DNA of 64,000 nucleotides, taken from contig NZ_JAOYFC010000002.1 of assembly GCF_025802015.1 (NCBI RefSeq), forward strand, positions 1 through 64,000. Reading direction: 5' to 3'. Shown piece after piece: positions 1 through 8,399 of this stretch. Position 1 is the first letter of the stretch, and every line of letters begins with the position of its first letter. This DNA is from Falsihalocynthiibacter halioticoli. Lineage in GTDB: Bacteria > Pseudomonadota > Alphaproteobacteria > Rhodobacterales > Rhodobacteraceae. Under the pieces are notes generated by a model. That model had not been told where the DNA came from. It did no database searches and was given only the letters and a program-made list of their open reading frames with translations. The translations under genes and the position numbers were made by a program.

Positions 1-45
1 CGAAAATTGATCGCCCTAATTATTCGCGTAAACCATTGTAATTAT

Positions 46-122
<77 letters not shown>

Positions 123-213
123 GTTATGCGGTTCATAGGCAATTCAGCGCGGCCCTGCAATCGGAAATTGCGCATTGGCTGCGATGGTGCGTCGGGTTTA
201 GCCAAAGCGCTCG

Positions 214-1434
214 TTACGCGAAAAGTTCGTGGCAGAGTTCCAAAGCATCGACCAACGTGTCGACCTCGTCTCGGGTGTTATAAAGCCCGAAACTCGCCCG
301 TGCGGTTGCTGTTACGCCCAGATGCGCCATCAATGGTTGGGCGCAGTGGTGTCCGGCGCGCACGGCAACGCCCTTTTTGTCGAGCACTGTAGAGACATCA
401 TGCGCATGAGCTCCGCCGCTCAAGGTGAGCGAAAAAATCGCGCCTTTTGTTGCGGAATTCCCTTGTATATTCAGCCAGTTGAGCCCCGAAAACCGCTCGT
501 TCGCATAGTCTCGTAGACCCGCCTCATGGGCGGCGATCTTGTCCATTCCGAGGTCCATCAGATATTCAAGCGCAGCACCGAAACCCGTTGTCGGGACAAT
601 CGCTGGCGTACCTGCTTCAAACTTCATTGGTGGGTCGTTGTATGTCACGACGTCGCGCGAAACTTCGCGGATCATGTCTCCACCCCCAAGGAACGGGCGC
701 ATCTCGGCCATACGCTCCGGCCGGATATAGATCGCACCAGAACCGCTCGGACCATATAGCTTGTGGCCAGTGATCGCATAGAAATCGCAGCCGATATCCT
801 GCACATCCACTGGCGCATGCACACAGCCCTGTGATCCATCAACCAAAACAGGAACACCCTTTTTGTGAGCGCCCTTGGTGATGGCTTTCACATCAACCAA
901 TGTCCCGAGCACGTTCGACATTTGTGTCACTGCAATCAGTTTGGTGCGGGGTGTGATGGCATCCAGAACCGCTTGGGGATCAAGGTCTCCTTTGTCGTCG
1001 ACATCGACCCAAACCAGCTTCACACCCAAACGCTCGCGCAAGAAATGCCACGGCACGATATTGGCATGGTGCTCCATGATCGAGAGGATGATCTCGTCAC
1101 CTGCTTCCATTCGCGGCATCGCCCAACTGTAAGCAACCATATTGATACCCTCGGTGGTACCAGAATTCATCACGATATGATCTTCGGAGGCGGCATTCAG
1201 GAACCGCGCAATCGTGCCGCGCACGGCCTCATATTTCTCTGTCGCGAGGTTAGAAAGATAATGTAAACCTCTGTGAACGTTGGAATATTCCATTGAATAG
1301 GCTTGGGTAATCGTATCGATCACAACCTGCGGCTTTTGCGCGGAGGCGCCGTTATCTAAATAGACCAACGGCTTGCCGTTCACTTCCCGCGAAAGGATCG
1401 GAAAGTCGGCGCGGATTTTTTCGATGTCGTACAT
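214..1434 (-). CDS. sufS: SufS-type cysteine desulfurase
   Basis: A 406-residue PLP enzyme that takes sulfur from L-cysteine as a persulfide for Fe-S cluster assembly on SufBCD. The N-terminus has the group-II pattern (LVYLDNGASAQKP), the PLP lysine lies in AITGHKLYGPSG, and the persulfide cysteine is in RAGHHCAQP at residue 364, the same number as in E. coli SufS. It is the last gene of the minus-strand suf operon, 27 bases after a YIP1-like gene. No sufE, sufU, sufT or sufA follows; a tRNA gene comes next. The start is preceded by GGTGGGC, and GGGCTAATG occurs twice in tandem there. Confidence 0.96.
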   Translation of the reverse strand: MYDIEKIRADFPILSREVNGKPLVYLDNGASAQKPQVVIDTITQAYSMEYSNVHRGLHYLSNLATEKYEAVRGTIARFLNAASEDHIVMNSGTTEGINMVAYSWAMPRMEAGDEIILSIMEHHANIVPWHFLRERLGVKLVWVDVDDKGDLDPQAVLDAITPRTKLIAVTQMSNVLGTLVDVKAITKGAHKKGVPVLVDGSQGCVHAPVDVQDIGCDFYAITGHKLYGPSGSGAIYIRPERMAEMRPFLGGGDMIREVSRDVVTYNDPPMKFEAGTPAIVPTTGFGAALEYLMDLGMDKIAAHEAGLRDYANERFSGLNWLNIQGNSATKGAIFSLTLSGGAHAHDVSTVLDKKGVAVRAGHHCAQPLMAHLGVTATARASFGLYNTRDEVDTLVDALELCHELFA

Positions 1435-1461
1435 TAGCCCACCATTAGCCCGTTAGGCCGC

Positions 1462-2040
1462 TTAAACTGGTTGCCCAAAAAGGGTAAACAAAAACAATAG
1501 AATAAAGGCCAAACCAAAGATCATACCGATGATCAGACCCGTCGCTTTCCACACGCTTTCAAAACCGTGAACCTCAGCAACATAGGCAGCCATGAGGTAG
1601 ATCAGGTAAAAGACGCCAACTGTTAGCAACACTGCGCCAAGCGCAGGCGAGACCAATGAGGCCAGCGCGAATACGACTTGAAACAGGATGGTCACGCCCT
1701 GATGAACGCTCATCGCGAGAAGGACGTCCTGAAAGTCTCCAGTTCCGCCGATCATCCGCCCGCCCCAGTAGAGCACAACGGATGTAACCGCGAGATTTCC
1801 GCCAGCCACAAGGATGTAACCAATCGGCGCGATCATGCCCTCTGCCCCTTCGGGCGCAGGAGCCAAAGCCCCAATTCCATAGGCAACAATCGAAGCCAGC
1901 ACGATCATCAGCGCGGCAAGTTGAAAGAGAGTCGCGCCACGAATACCAAGATCAAGTACCGCCCGCATGCCAAGTCGGGGCGTACGGAGAAGTAGCTTTG
2001 TCAGGTCAGCGATTGTGCCTTCTGTCCCGGATTGGCTCAC
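1462..2040 (-). CDS. YIP1-like multi-pass membrane protein in suf operon
   Basis: A 192-residue inner-membrane protein with about five hydrophobic segments after a short soluble N-terminus (TKLLLRTPRLGMRAVLDLGI). It resembles YIP1-family proteins. I chose the GTG at 2040: it overlaps the TGA of the upstream gene as GTGA, has GGAG eight bases upstream, and gives a protein of normal size. A longer reading frame reaching 2322 would run through the neighbouring gene. A second, unrelated membrane gene precedes it, and the pair sits between sufD and sufS. A link to Fe-S assembly is suggested only by operon position; no catalytic or metal-binding motif is visible. Confidence 0.8.
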   Translation of the reverse strand: MSQSGTEGTIADLTKLLLRTPRLGMRAVLDLGIRGATLFQLAALMIVLASIVAYGIGALAPAPEGAEGMIAPIGYILVAGGNLAVTSVVLYWGGRMIGGTGDFQDVLLAMSVHQGVTILFQVVFALASLVSPALGAVLLTVGVFYLIYLMAAYVAEVHGFESVWKATGLIIGMIFGLAFILLFLFTLFGQPV

Positions 2041-2537
2041 GATTGGGACTCCTTGAGATAAGTACCCGCCGCGCGCAGACAGGCAAATAAAACGATAAGA
2101 TAAACAGCAAGCAAAATAACATTTACAGCGGTGAGCGCAGGCCCTACCCCAATCAACCCTGCCACAAGCCCCTGTAGAATCCAAAGAGGTGTGGTGACAA
2201 GCAATGCCCAAAACAACGCCATACGTGTTGTAAACGCGTGGGCTTGCATCCGCAGAACTTTCTGCACGAGGACGAGCAGAAAACTCAGCCCATAGGCCAC
2301 CAACGGTACAAAGAATAGCCAACCGAGGATCGCCGCCCCTGCCCGCGCATCAAGTGGGATACTCGGATCAAGATGCGCCTCCCGCGCCAGACGCGGAAGT
2401 TGCGACACAAAGATAATGAAACACGAGATCATCAAATAAGACAGAACCCGCGCCTCGCTCACACCTTCGCGCAGTTGGCGCGCAAAGGCCCGACCGGGGG
2501 CGCGGTAACTATCCGTCATGTCACGTGTGACCGACAT
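2037..2537 (-). CDS. Membrane protein of unknown function in suf operon
   Basis: A 166-residue protein with an arginine-rich N-terminus and four predicted membrane segments (around residues 32-48, 68-92, 105-128 and 133-155). It begins three bases after the sufD stop, with the ribosome-binding site AAGGGAT inside the end of sufD, and overlaps the next gene by four bases, so it is translationally coupled on both sides. An internal ATG at 2519 is an alternative start. It may be a distant YIP1-like partner of the following gene, but I do not recognise a specific family motif. Its job is unknown. Confidence 0.8.
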   Translation of the reverse strand: MSVTRDMTDSYRAPGRAFARQLREGVSEARVLSYLMISCFIIFVSQLPRLAREAHLDPSIPLDARAGAAILGWLFFVPLVAYGLSFLLVLVQKVLRMQAHAFTTRMALFWALLVTTPLWILQGLVAGLIGVGPALTAVNVILLAVYLIVLFACLRAAGTYLKESQS

Positions 2538-2540
2538 GGC

Positions 2541-3812
2541 CTATCCCTTGAGGTTACGAAGCCAGAACTCTAGCTGGTCTTGAACGGCCGCACGCAAATC
2601 ATCATCGGCGATCTCGTCCAACGCTTCAGCAAGGAAAGCCAGCACAAGCAGCTCCTGCGCCTCACGGCGTTCGATCCCGCGCGACCGCAGGTAGAACAGA
2701 GCTGTCTCGTCGATCGCGCCTGTTGTGGAACCGTGGGAACAGGCCACATCATCGGCATAGATCTCAAGCTCAGGCTTGGCATAGAACTGCGAGTCTTCAT
2801 CCAGCAGGAGCGATTGCGAAATCTGGTAACCGTCGGTTTTCTGAGCATCTGGCTTCACCAGAATTTTGCCCTGAAACACGCCAGTTGCCCCGTTACGAAG
2901 CACCTTTTTAAACACCTGACGGCTTTCGCAATGCACGGCGTCATGAGTGATAAAGACCGTGTCGTCGTGATGGAAGTCTTTGCCATCACCAATCGCCGCG
3001 CCACCGACATGTGCCGAGATATTGTCGCCCAAAATCTCGATCACGCACTCGTTCCGCGTGAGGGTGCCATTGGCCGTCAGCATAAAGCTTTTGAACTCGG
3101 CATCATCTTGCATACGCGCAAATGTGTGGCTCAAAAGGCCGCGCTCGTGGTCGCGCCCTTGGGTGCGGATGTGATCAAACGCACCTTCTTTGGCGACGTC
3201 TACTTCAAGCGCGGTGTTGCTACGCGTACCTGGTGTACCAGTTTCCAGCAACGTCAGGCTCGCGCCCTCATCTACCTTTACAACATGGTGCAAGATCACG
3301 TCAGCCTCGCCCGCGATATAGCGGATCAGAACCGGACGCTCGACTTTACCTTTCGCGTGGATCAGCACACCTTCGGTTGCGAGCGCCGTGTTAAGCGCAG
3401 CAAGAGGACGCGCAACGGGCGTTTGCCCTGCAGTCTCAAGCGTGCCGTAAATCTCGCCAGCCCAATGAATGTCCGCCGCTGCAGAAAGCAGGTCAATCGT
3501 CAGGTTCTCGCCCTCAAGTGCGTCCGAAGCCTCGGCGTCAAACATGCCATCACGGAAAACCAGAGTCAGCGGGTTCGCCGCGTCAAACGGGCTCTCGTCA
3601 AGGTTCAGTGCCCCTGCCGCCGCTGGTTCCGCGACAGTCAGTGCGTCAGGGCGGGTGAATTTCCAATACTCATCGCGCCGCGTAGGTAGGCCCATGTCAG
3701 CAACACGCGCCGCCGCCGAGCGACGGGCGGCTTGGGTTGCGCCTTTGGCCACGGCTTCCAATCCGGCAAGCCGATCCGCAAGCAGCGCGTCAGTTTCGAG
3801 CGCCAATGCCAT
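2541..3812 (-). CDS. sufD: Fe-S cluster assembly protein SufD
   Basis: A 423-residue scaffold subunit that joins SufB and the ATPase SufC in the SufBC2D complex, where nascent Fe-S clusters are built. The C-terminal half has the SufB/SufD beta-helix signature (FKKVLRNGATGVFQGKI, then KTDGYQISQSLLLDED and a DDVACSHGSTTGAID region), and the N-terminus has the WKFTRPD motif typical of SufD. Its ATG overlaps the sufC stop codon as TAATG, so the two are translated together. Length matches the family (about 420-430). Located in the cytoplasm. Confidence 0.96.
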   Translation of the reverse strand: MALALETDALLADRLAGLEAVAKGATQAARRSAAARVADMGLPTRRDEYWKFTRPDALTVAEPAAAGALNLDESPFDAANPLTLVFRDGMFDAEASDALEGENLTIDLLSAAADIHWAGEIYGTLETAGQTPVARPLAALNTALATEGVLIHAKGKVERPVLIRYIAGEADVILHHVVKVDEGASLTLLETGTPGTRSNTALEVDVAKEGAFDHIRTQGRDHERGLLSHTFARMQDDAEFKSFMLTANGTLTRNECVIEILGDNISAHVGGAAIGDGKDFHHDDTVFITHDAVHCESRQVFKKVLRNGATGVFQGKILVKPDAQKTDGYQISQSLLLDEDSQFYAKPELEIYADDVACSHGSTTGAIDETALFYLRSRGIERREAQELLVLAFLAEALDEIADDDLRAAVQDQLEFWLRNLKG

Positions 3813-4567
3813 TAGTCTGCCTCCGCCAGAAGATCACCATAACCGTTGTTTTCAACTTCAAGCGCGAGCTCTGGGCCGCCGGATTTAATGATTTTACCGT
3901 TATACATAATGTGAACGACATCCGGCTTAATATGGTCCAGAAGGCGCTGATAGTGCGTGATAACAAGGAAGCTGCGTTTTCCGTCCCGCAGGGCATTCAC
4001 ACCTTCAGACACGAGTTTCATCGCATCAACGTCAAGGCCGGAGTCGGTCTCGTCAAGAACACACATCTTCGGCGCAAGCATCGCCATCTGAAGGATTTCG
4101 TTGCGCTTTTTCTCGCCACCAGAGAAGCCGACGTTGACGGGGCGCTTAAGCATTTCCGGATCGATCTTGAGGTCTTTGGCAATCGCGCGCACTTCCTTAA
4201 GGAATTCACCTGCAGAAAGCTCTTCTTGGCCGCGCGCCTTACGCTGTGAGTTCACCGCTGTGCGCAGGAAGGTCATATTGCCCACACCGGGGATTTCGAC
4301 CGGATATTGGAACGCAAGGAACATGCCGAGGGCAGCGCGCTCTTCTGGGTCAAGATCAAGGAGGTCTTCGCCATCAAGCGTTGCTGACCCTGCTGTCACC
4401 TCATAGCCGTCACGGCCAGAGAGAACATAGGACGTGGTCGACTTACCAGAGCCGTTCGGCCCCATAATCGCATGCACTTCGCCCTCTCCGACGGTCAGGT
4501 TTACACCACGAAGGATTTCTTTATCCTCGTCTTCAAGTTTCACGTGCAGGTTTTTGATTTCTAACAT
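3812..4567 (-). CDS. sufC: SufC ATPase of the SufBCD complex
   Basis: A 251-residue ABC-type ATPase that is soluble and drives conformational change in the SufBC2D scaffold. Walker A is GPNGSGKST (residues 36-44), the signature is NVGFSGGEKKRNEI, and Walker B with the catalytic Asp/Glu lies in MCVLDETDSGLDVDA. Late motifs FLVITHYQRLL and VHIMYNGKII are characteristic of SufC. It sits 42 bases after a small membrane-protein gene and overlaps sufD by one base. Confidence 0.97.
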   Translation of the reverse strand: MLEIKNLHVKLEDEDKEILRGVNLTVGEGEVHAIMGPNGSGKSTTSYVLSGRDGYEVTAGSATLDGEDLLDLDPEERAALGMFLAFQYPVEIPGVGNMTFLRTAVNSQRKARGQEELSAGEFLKEVRAIAKDLKIDPEMLKRPVNVGFSGGEKKRNEILQMAMLAPKMCVLDETDSGLDVDAMKLVSEGVNALRDGKRSFLVITHYQRLLDHIKPDVVHIMYNGKIIKSGGPELALEVENNGYGDLLAEAD

Positions 4568-4609
4568 TTATCTCTCGTCTTTTCTTCAGCCAACGTATCG
4601 TGCAGAGGG

Positions 4610-4906
4610 TCACTCTGAGGTGGTTGGGGTGCTTAGGATACGGACACATGCAAAGGTAAGCAGCATCCAGAAAACAAATAGGATGAAGCCGATAACGACT
4701 TCCGCAGGGCCAATTTGCTCAGAGGCAATTCGACCCGTGATGTATAGATAGTGAACGAACTCGTCGTGGAGCATCGCCAGAACAAAAACCAGAATTTGGC
4801 CAAGCAGAACAAATGTCAGAGATTGGTTCTCTGAGTTCATGCGCCCATAGCGACCGAGCATAATCCGGTTGCCGTCTGAGGCTTTTTGCTCCGGCTTATC
4901 GGTCAT
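4610..4906 (-). CDS. Small membrane protein between sufB and sufC
   Basis: A 98-residue protein with a charged N-terminus (residues 1-28) and two hydrophobic segments, one near 30-47 (TFVLLGQILVFVLAML) and one near 70-88 (VVIGFILFVFWMLLTFA). Its ATG overlaps the sufB TGA as ATGA, showing translational coupling. I do not recognise a functional family. Genes of this type are often found inserted in alphaproteobacterial suf operons, but a role in cluster assembly is only inferred from position. Confidence 0.8.
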   Translation of the reverse strand: MTDKPEQKASDGNRIMLGRYGRMNSENQSLTFVLLGQILVFVLAMLHDEFVHYLYITGRIASEQIGPAEVVIGFILFVFWMLLTFACVRILSTPTTSE

Positions 4907-6408
4907 CCAACGGATCCTTCGAGCGAAATGGCCACAAGGGCTTGTGCTTCCATGGCAAATTCCATCGGCAATGCTTGCAGCACATCCTTACAGAACCCAT
5001 TCACAACAAGCGCCACGGCGTCTTCTTCGCCAATACCGCGCTGGCGGCAATAGAAGAGTTGATCGTCGTCCACCTTGCTGGTCGTTGCTTCATGCTCCAC
5101 ACGGCTCGAGTTGTTCTTGACCTCGATATAGGGAACAGTGTGCGCGCCGCATTTATCTCCGATCAGCAAGCTATCGCACTGCGTAAAGTTACGGCTGTTC
5201 TGCGCTTTCGGGTGCATGGCAACCTGACCGCGATAGGTGTTTTGCGCCTTACCAGCGGAAATACCTTTGGATACGATCCGCGATTTGGTGTCACGGCCAA
5301 GGTGTATCATCTTGGTGCCGGTATCGGCCTGTTGGTAGTTGTTCGCAATGGCGATGGAGTAAAACTCGCCTTGGCTTTCAGCACCGCGCAAGATGCAGGA
5401 TGGATACTTCCACGTGACCGCAGAGCCCGTTTCAACCTGTGTCCACATCACCTTGGAGCGGTCACCACGGCAGTCAGCACGTTTAGTCACGAAGTTATAG
5501 ATACCGCCCTTGCCTTCTTCATCGCCCGGATACCAGTTTTGTACCGTGGAGTATTTAACCTCGGCATCTTCCTCGACGATGATTTCAACCACAGCGGCGT
5601 GAAGCTGCGCGGTATCGCGTTTTGGCGCCGTGCAACCTTCAAGATAGCTCACATAGGAGCCTTTGTCGGCAATGATCAATGTGCGCTCAAACTGGCCGGT
5701 GTTTTCGGCGTTGATACGGAAATAGGTCGACAGCTCCATCGGGCAACGCACACCAGGCGGCACATAAACAAACGAACCATCCGAGAACACAGCCGAGTTG
5801 AGCGTTGCATAAAAGTTGTCCGAAACCGGAACCACAGAGCCGAGGTATTTCTTAACCAGCTCCGGATGCTCGCGGATCGCTTCGGAAATCGAACAGAAGA
5901 TAACGCCCGCTTTCTTCAGGTCCTCTTGGAATGTGGTACCAAGAGACACAGAGTCAAACACCGCATCAACCGCAACTTTGCGCTCTTCTTCAGGGACTTC
6001 AACACCAGCGAGAAGCGCCTGCTCTGCAAGTGGAATACCGAGTTTCTCGTAGGTTTCGAGCAGTTTTGGATCTACCTCATCAAGCGATTTCGGCTTTGTC
6101 TCCATGCTCTTTGGACGGGCATAGTAATAGATGTCCTGAAAATCGATATCAGGGTAATCAACCATCGCCCATGTGGGCTCTTTGAGCTTTTCCCAACGCT
6201 CGAACGCGGCCAGACGCCATTCGGTCATCCATTCCGGCTCTTCGTTTTTCTCGGAAATCAAACGGACGATATCAGGGTTCACACCTTTGGGTGCGAAATC
6301 CATCTCGATTTCGGTATTCCAGCCGTGTTTGTAGTTTCCGGCGAGCGATTTCACCGCATCTACGGTTTCCTCTTCAACACCATCTTTGACTTTAACCTGA
6401 TCCAACAC
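4903..6408 (-). CDS. sufB: Fe-S cluster assembly protein SufB
   Basis: A 501-residue core scaffold protein of the SufBC2D complex. Typical SufB stretches are visible: GVIFCSISEAIREHPELV, FVYVPPGVRCPMELSTYFRI, YLEGCTAPKRD and CDSLLIGDKCGAHTVPY, the last holding cysteines implicated in cluster assembly. The start is GTG at 6408, behind GGGGG; an in-frame TTG at 6405 has better spacing and may be the true start. It leads the sufB-sufC-sufD block, 57 bases after the iscS-like gene. Length agrees with E. coli SufB (495). Confidence 0.96.
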   Translation of the reverse strand: MLDQVKVKDGVEEETVDAVKSLAGNYKHGWNTEIEMDFAPKGVNPDIVRLISEKNEEPEWMTEWRLAAFERWEKLKEPTWAMVDYPDIDFQDIYYYARPKSMETKPKSLDEVDPKLLETYEKLGIPLAEQALLAGVEVPEEERKVAVDAVFDSVSLGTTFQEDLKKAGVIFCSISEAIREHPELVKKYLGSVVPVSDNFYATLNSAVFSDGSFVYVPPGVRCPMELSTYFRINAENTGQFERTLIIADKGSYVSYLEGCTAPKRDTAQLHAAVVEIIVEEDAEVKYSTVQNWYPGDEEGKGGIYNFVTKRADCRGDRSKVMWTQVETGSAVTWKYPSCILRGAESQGEFYSIAIANNYQQADTGTKMIHLGRDTKSRIVSKGISAGKAQNTYRGQVAMHPKAQNSRNFTQCDSLLIGDKCGAHTVPYIEVKNNSSRVEHEATTSKVDDDQLFYCRQRGIGEEDAVALVVNGFCKDVLQALPMEFAMEAQALVAISLEGSVG

Positions 6409-6465
6409 CGGACCCCCTTTGTATTCCTACGCCTCACGGACATGCCGCGAAGCAACTCAATTCTT

Positions 6466-7530
6466 TTACCGCCGCGCCGCGTGGCGCTTGTATGCTTTGC
6501 TCCAAGCCTCGGCAAACCGATAAACTTGATCTTCAGTTGTCTCCGGCCCGAGCGACACACGCAGTGCCGAGGCCGCTTCATCCGTGCTATAGCCCATTGC
6601 CGTCAAAACACGGCTTGCGCGCACCTTGCCAGAGGAACAGGCCGATCCCGCCGAAACAGCAAATCCGGCGAGGTCCATCTGCATCACCTGTGTCTCACCC
6701 TTCCATCCCGGAGTGATAAAACATGAGGTGTTCGGAAGGCGCGCTCCGCTATTTCCGACAAAAATAGTCTCTTTCACAGATTCTGCCAGCGCTTTTTCTA
6801 GAATCTTTCTAAGTTTCTCGATTTCGTCCCATCTGCCTTCGGCCAAATCCCGCGCAGAGGCCTCTGCTGCTGCGCCAAAACCGGCAATCCCGATGAGATT
6901 TTCCGTACCGGAGCGCCGCCCCATTTCCTGACCACCGCCAAGCGAAGGCGCAATTTCAACGCCTTTTCCAAGGATCAGCGCCGCCGATCCCTTTGGGCCA
7001 CCGAACTTGTGACCAGAGCAAATCGCTGCCTGCACCCACGCTTCGGAAAAATTGAACGGAATTTTGCCGAGCGCTTGCGTCGCATCCACCATATCAACCG
7101 GACGGCGGCGAAACGCCGACTGAATCACTCCGGTTTCTGAATTGGCCACCTGAAGCGCTGCTAGTGGTTTGTCTTTGGGCCAAACGATCTGCCCGTCGTG
7201 ATCAACCGGAACCTCTGCGCCTCCAAGCGCAGTAATCTGCGCACCAACCGCGTCATGCTCTACCGCAGCACCGGAAACATCGGACCGCCCCGCAAACCAC
7301 ATCTGCGCAGCTTCGGTTGCGCTTGAACAAAAGACGATATCCTGCGGATCACACCCCGCTAACGCCGCCACCTGCCCGCGCGCGCGTTCAATCAGCCCCT
7401 TGGCCGCACGCCCTTCGGCATGCACGCTCGACGGGTTTCCGACCACATCCATGGCCGCAATCATGGCCTGCCGCGCTTCATCGCGCAGCGGTGCGGTTGC
7501 ATTCCAATCCAGATAGACGCGCTCAGCCAT
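6466..7530 (-). CDS. NifS/IscS-type cysteine desulfurase
   Basis: A 354-residue group-I cysteine desulfurase, shorter than E. coli IscS (404). The N-terminus VYLDWNATAPLR holds the usual aromatic/Asp pattern, the PLP lysine is in CSGHKFGGPKG, and the persulfide cysteine is in SAGSACSSGK (Cys298) on a short loop. I placed the start at ATG 7530 because related proteins begin just before VYLDWNAT; a TTG at 7548 would add six residues. It lies between iscR and sufB, so the operon carries two desulfurases (this one and SufS). Which of them feeds SufBCD cannot be told from sequence. Confidence 0.92.
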   Translation of the reverse strand: MAERVYLDWNATAPLRDEARQAMIAAMDVVGNPSSVHAEGRAAKGLIERARGQVAALAGCDPQDIVFCSSATEAAQMWFAGRSDVSGAAVEHDAVGAQITALGGAEVPVDHDGQIVWPKDKPLAALQVANSETGVIQSAFRRRPVDMVDATQALGKIPFNFSEAWVQAAICSGHKFGGPKGSAALILGKGVEIAPSLGGGQEMGRRSGTENLIGIAGFGAAAEASARDLAEGRWDEIEKLRKILEKALAESVKETIFVGNSGARLPNTSCFITPGWKGETQVMQMDLAGFAVSAGSACSSGKVRASRVLTAMGYSTDEAASALRVSLGPETTEDQVYRFAEAWSKAYKRHAARR

Positions 7531-7585
7531 ACCGAAACAGTTTTCCAATCATTCGAGATTTAGGTGGGTGCAAAGCCGCTCTGTA

Positions 7586-8077
7586 TCAAGCGCCTTGTTC
7601 GCTGCTCTGCTCTTCGGGGCTATCGTCAACCACTTCAAACAAGTTCGGAACCGCAGGACATGGCGCAAGATCATTGCCGACCACGTCCGAAAGCCGTGTC
7701 TGATGCAGGAACACATAAACATGTGCGCTAAGACCTTCCCATAATCGGTTTGTCAGGCTCTGGGCGCGGCTGCCGCTGGCTCCGCCACTCGCTCCAGCAC
7801 CTTTGTGCATAGCACTTACAGTCTCATCGACCGCACCAAGGATTTCAGCCACCCGAATGGCATCAGGCGAGCGCGCCAGCCGATACCCCCCGCCGGGGCC
7901 ACGAACCGACACAACAAGTTCGGCCCGACGCAGACGCACGAAAAGCTGCTCCAGATAGGGCAGCGAAATATCTTGCCGCTTGGAAATCTCTCCGAGTGAG
8001 GTCAATTCACCTTCGGGCTGCAGGGCCAGATCGGCAAGAGCGACCATTGCATAACGGCCTTTTGTACTGAGCTTCAT
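7586..8077 (-). CDS. iscR: Rrf2-family regulator IscR lacking the usual cluster cysteines
   Basis: A 163-residue winged-helix regulator heading the suf operon. The N-terminus MKLSTKGRYAMVALADLA and the helix-turn-helix SLPYLEQLFVRLRRAELV are typical IscR. E. coli IscR binds its [2Fe-2S] cluster through Cys92, Cys98 and Cys104. Here the matching loop (HKGAGASGGASGSRAQ, about residues 91-106) has no cysteine at all, and the only cysteine in the protein is Cys140 near the C-terminus. Such cysteine-poor IscR proteins are known from Rhodobacter sphaeroides. The start at 8077 is chosen because GGAG lies close upstream and the family begins at this Met; an upstream extension to 8122 is unlikely. Confidence 0.93.
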   Translation of the reverse strand: MKLSTKGRYAMVALADLALQPEGELTSLGEISKRQDISLPYLEQLFVRLRRAELVVSVRGPGGGYRLARSPDAIRVAEILGAVDETVSAMHKGAGASGGASGSRAQSLTNRLWEGLSAHVYVFLHQTRLSDVVGNDLAPCPAVPNLFEVVDDSPEEQSSEQGA

Positions 8078-8399
8078 CCTCGTCTCCTGTTCCCAATCCG
8101 CAGGACCGCACCGCTTTCCCACATATTTGCAAGCGTGCGAATCCTATCCAGACCTTGCTCCTCCCGACTCCTGTCGGAAATACAACGCCCTAGAGCCTTA
8201 ACATCCGTCAAATTCTTACCATTTTTGTGGTTTTCATTGACGTTCCGCGCCGGTTTGCTTACTTCGATAATGATCCGGCACCACTCGTGCTGCCAAATGT
8301 TAGAATTGTTCTAAAATGTCCAATCCTTTTCGTCAAGAATATCACGACCGAAAAGAACCCGTGACCAGAGCAAGAGCATAGAAAGAGACAGGGACCTCA
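8078..8399. other. Divergent iscR / hydrolase intergenic region
   Basis: 322 bases without a gene, separating the divergent iscR-suf operon and the hydrolase operon. On the plus strand a TTGACG at 8237-8242 lies 17 bases before TACTTC (8260-8265), a weak promoter candidate for the hydrolase operon. A TTGACG on the minus strand (8206-8211) is a possible -35 for iscR, without a clear -10. The region holds the ICE-type palindrome listed separately. No open reading frame or RNA gene is evident. Confidence 0.6.
8300..8314. promoter_or_regulatory. ICE box (Irr-type operator), iscR/hydrolase intergenic
   Basis: TTAGAATTGTTCTAA is a perfect 6-3-6 inverted repeat matching the iron control element TTAGAA-N3-TTCTAA bound by the haem/iron-responsive regulator Irr in alphaproteobacteria. 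It is 86 bases before the hydrolase start and 223 bases before the iscR start. A far-upstream position would suit activation of the suf operon under low iron, as reported for suf operons in related bacteria; the target gene is inferred. Confidence 0.75.

Noticed and set aside
1462..2322. Longer 286-residue version of the YIP1-like gene
   Set aside because: The extra N-terminus would overlap the neighbouring gene by 280 bases; the GTG at 2040 has a good ribosome site and a four-base overlap.
2580..3689. 369-codon plus-strand frame antisense to sufD
   Set aside because: Same reason: sufD on the minus strand is complete and recognised, and the antisense product shows no domain.
4942..6726. 594-codon open frame on the plus strand, antisense to sufB
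   Set aside because: It mirrors sufB, whose translation is fully typical of the family. The antisense protein is rich in His, Arg and Phe without recognisable motifs and has no ribosome site; it is a by-product of codon bias.
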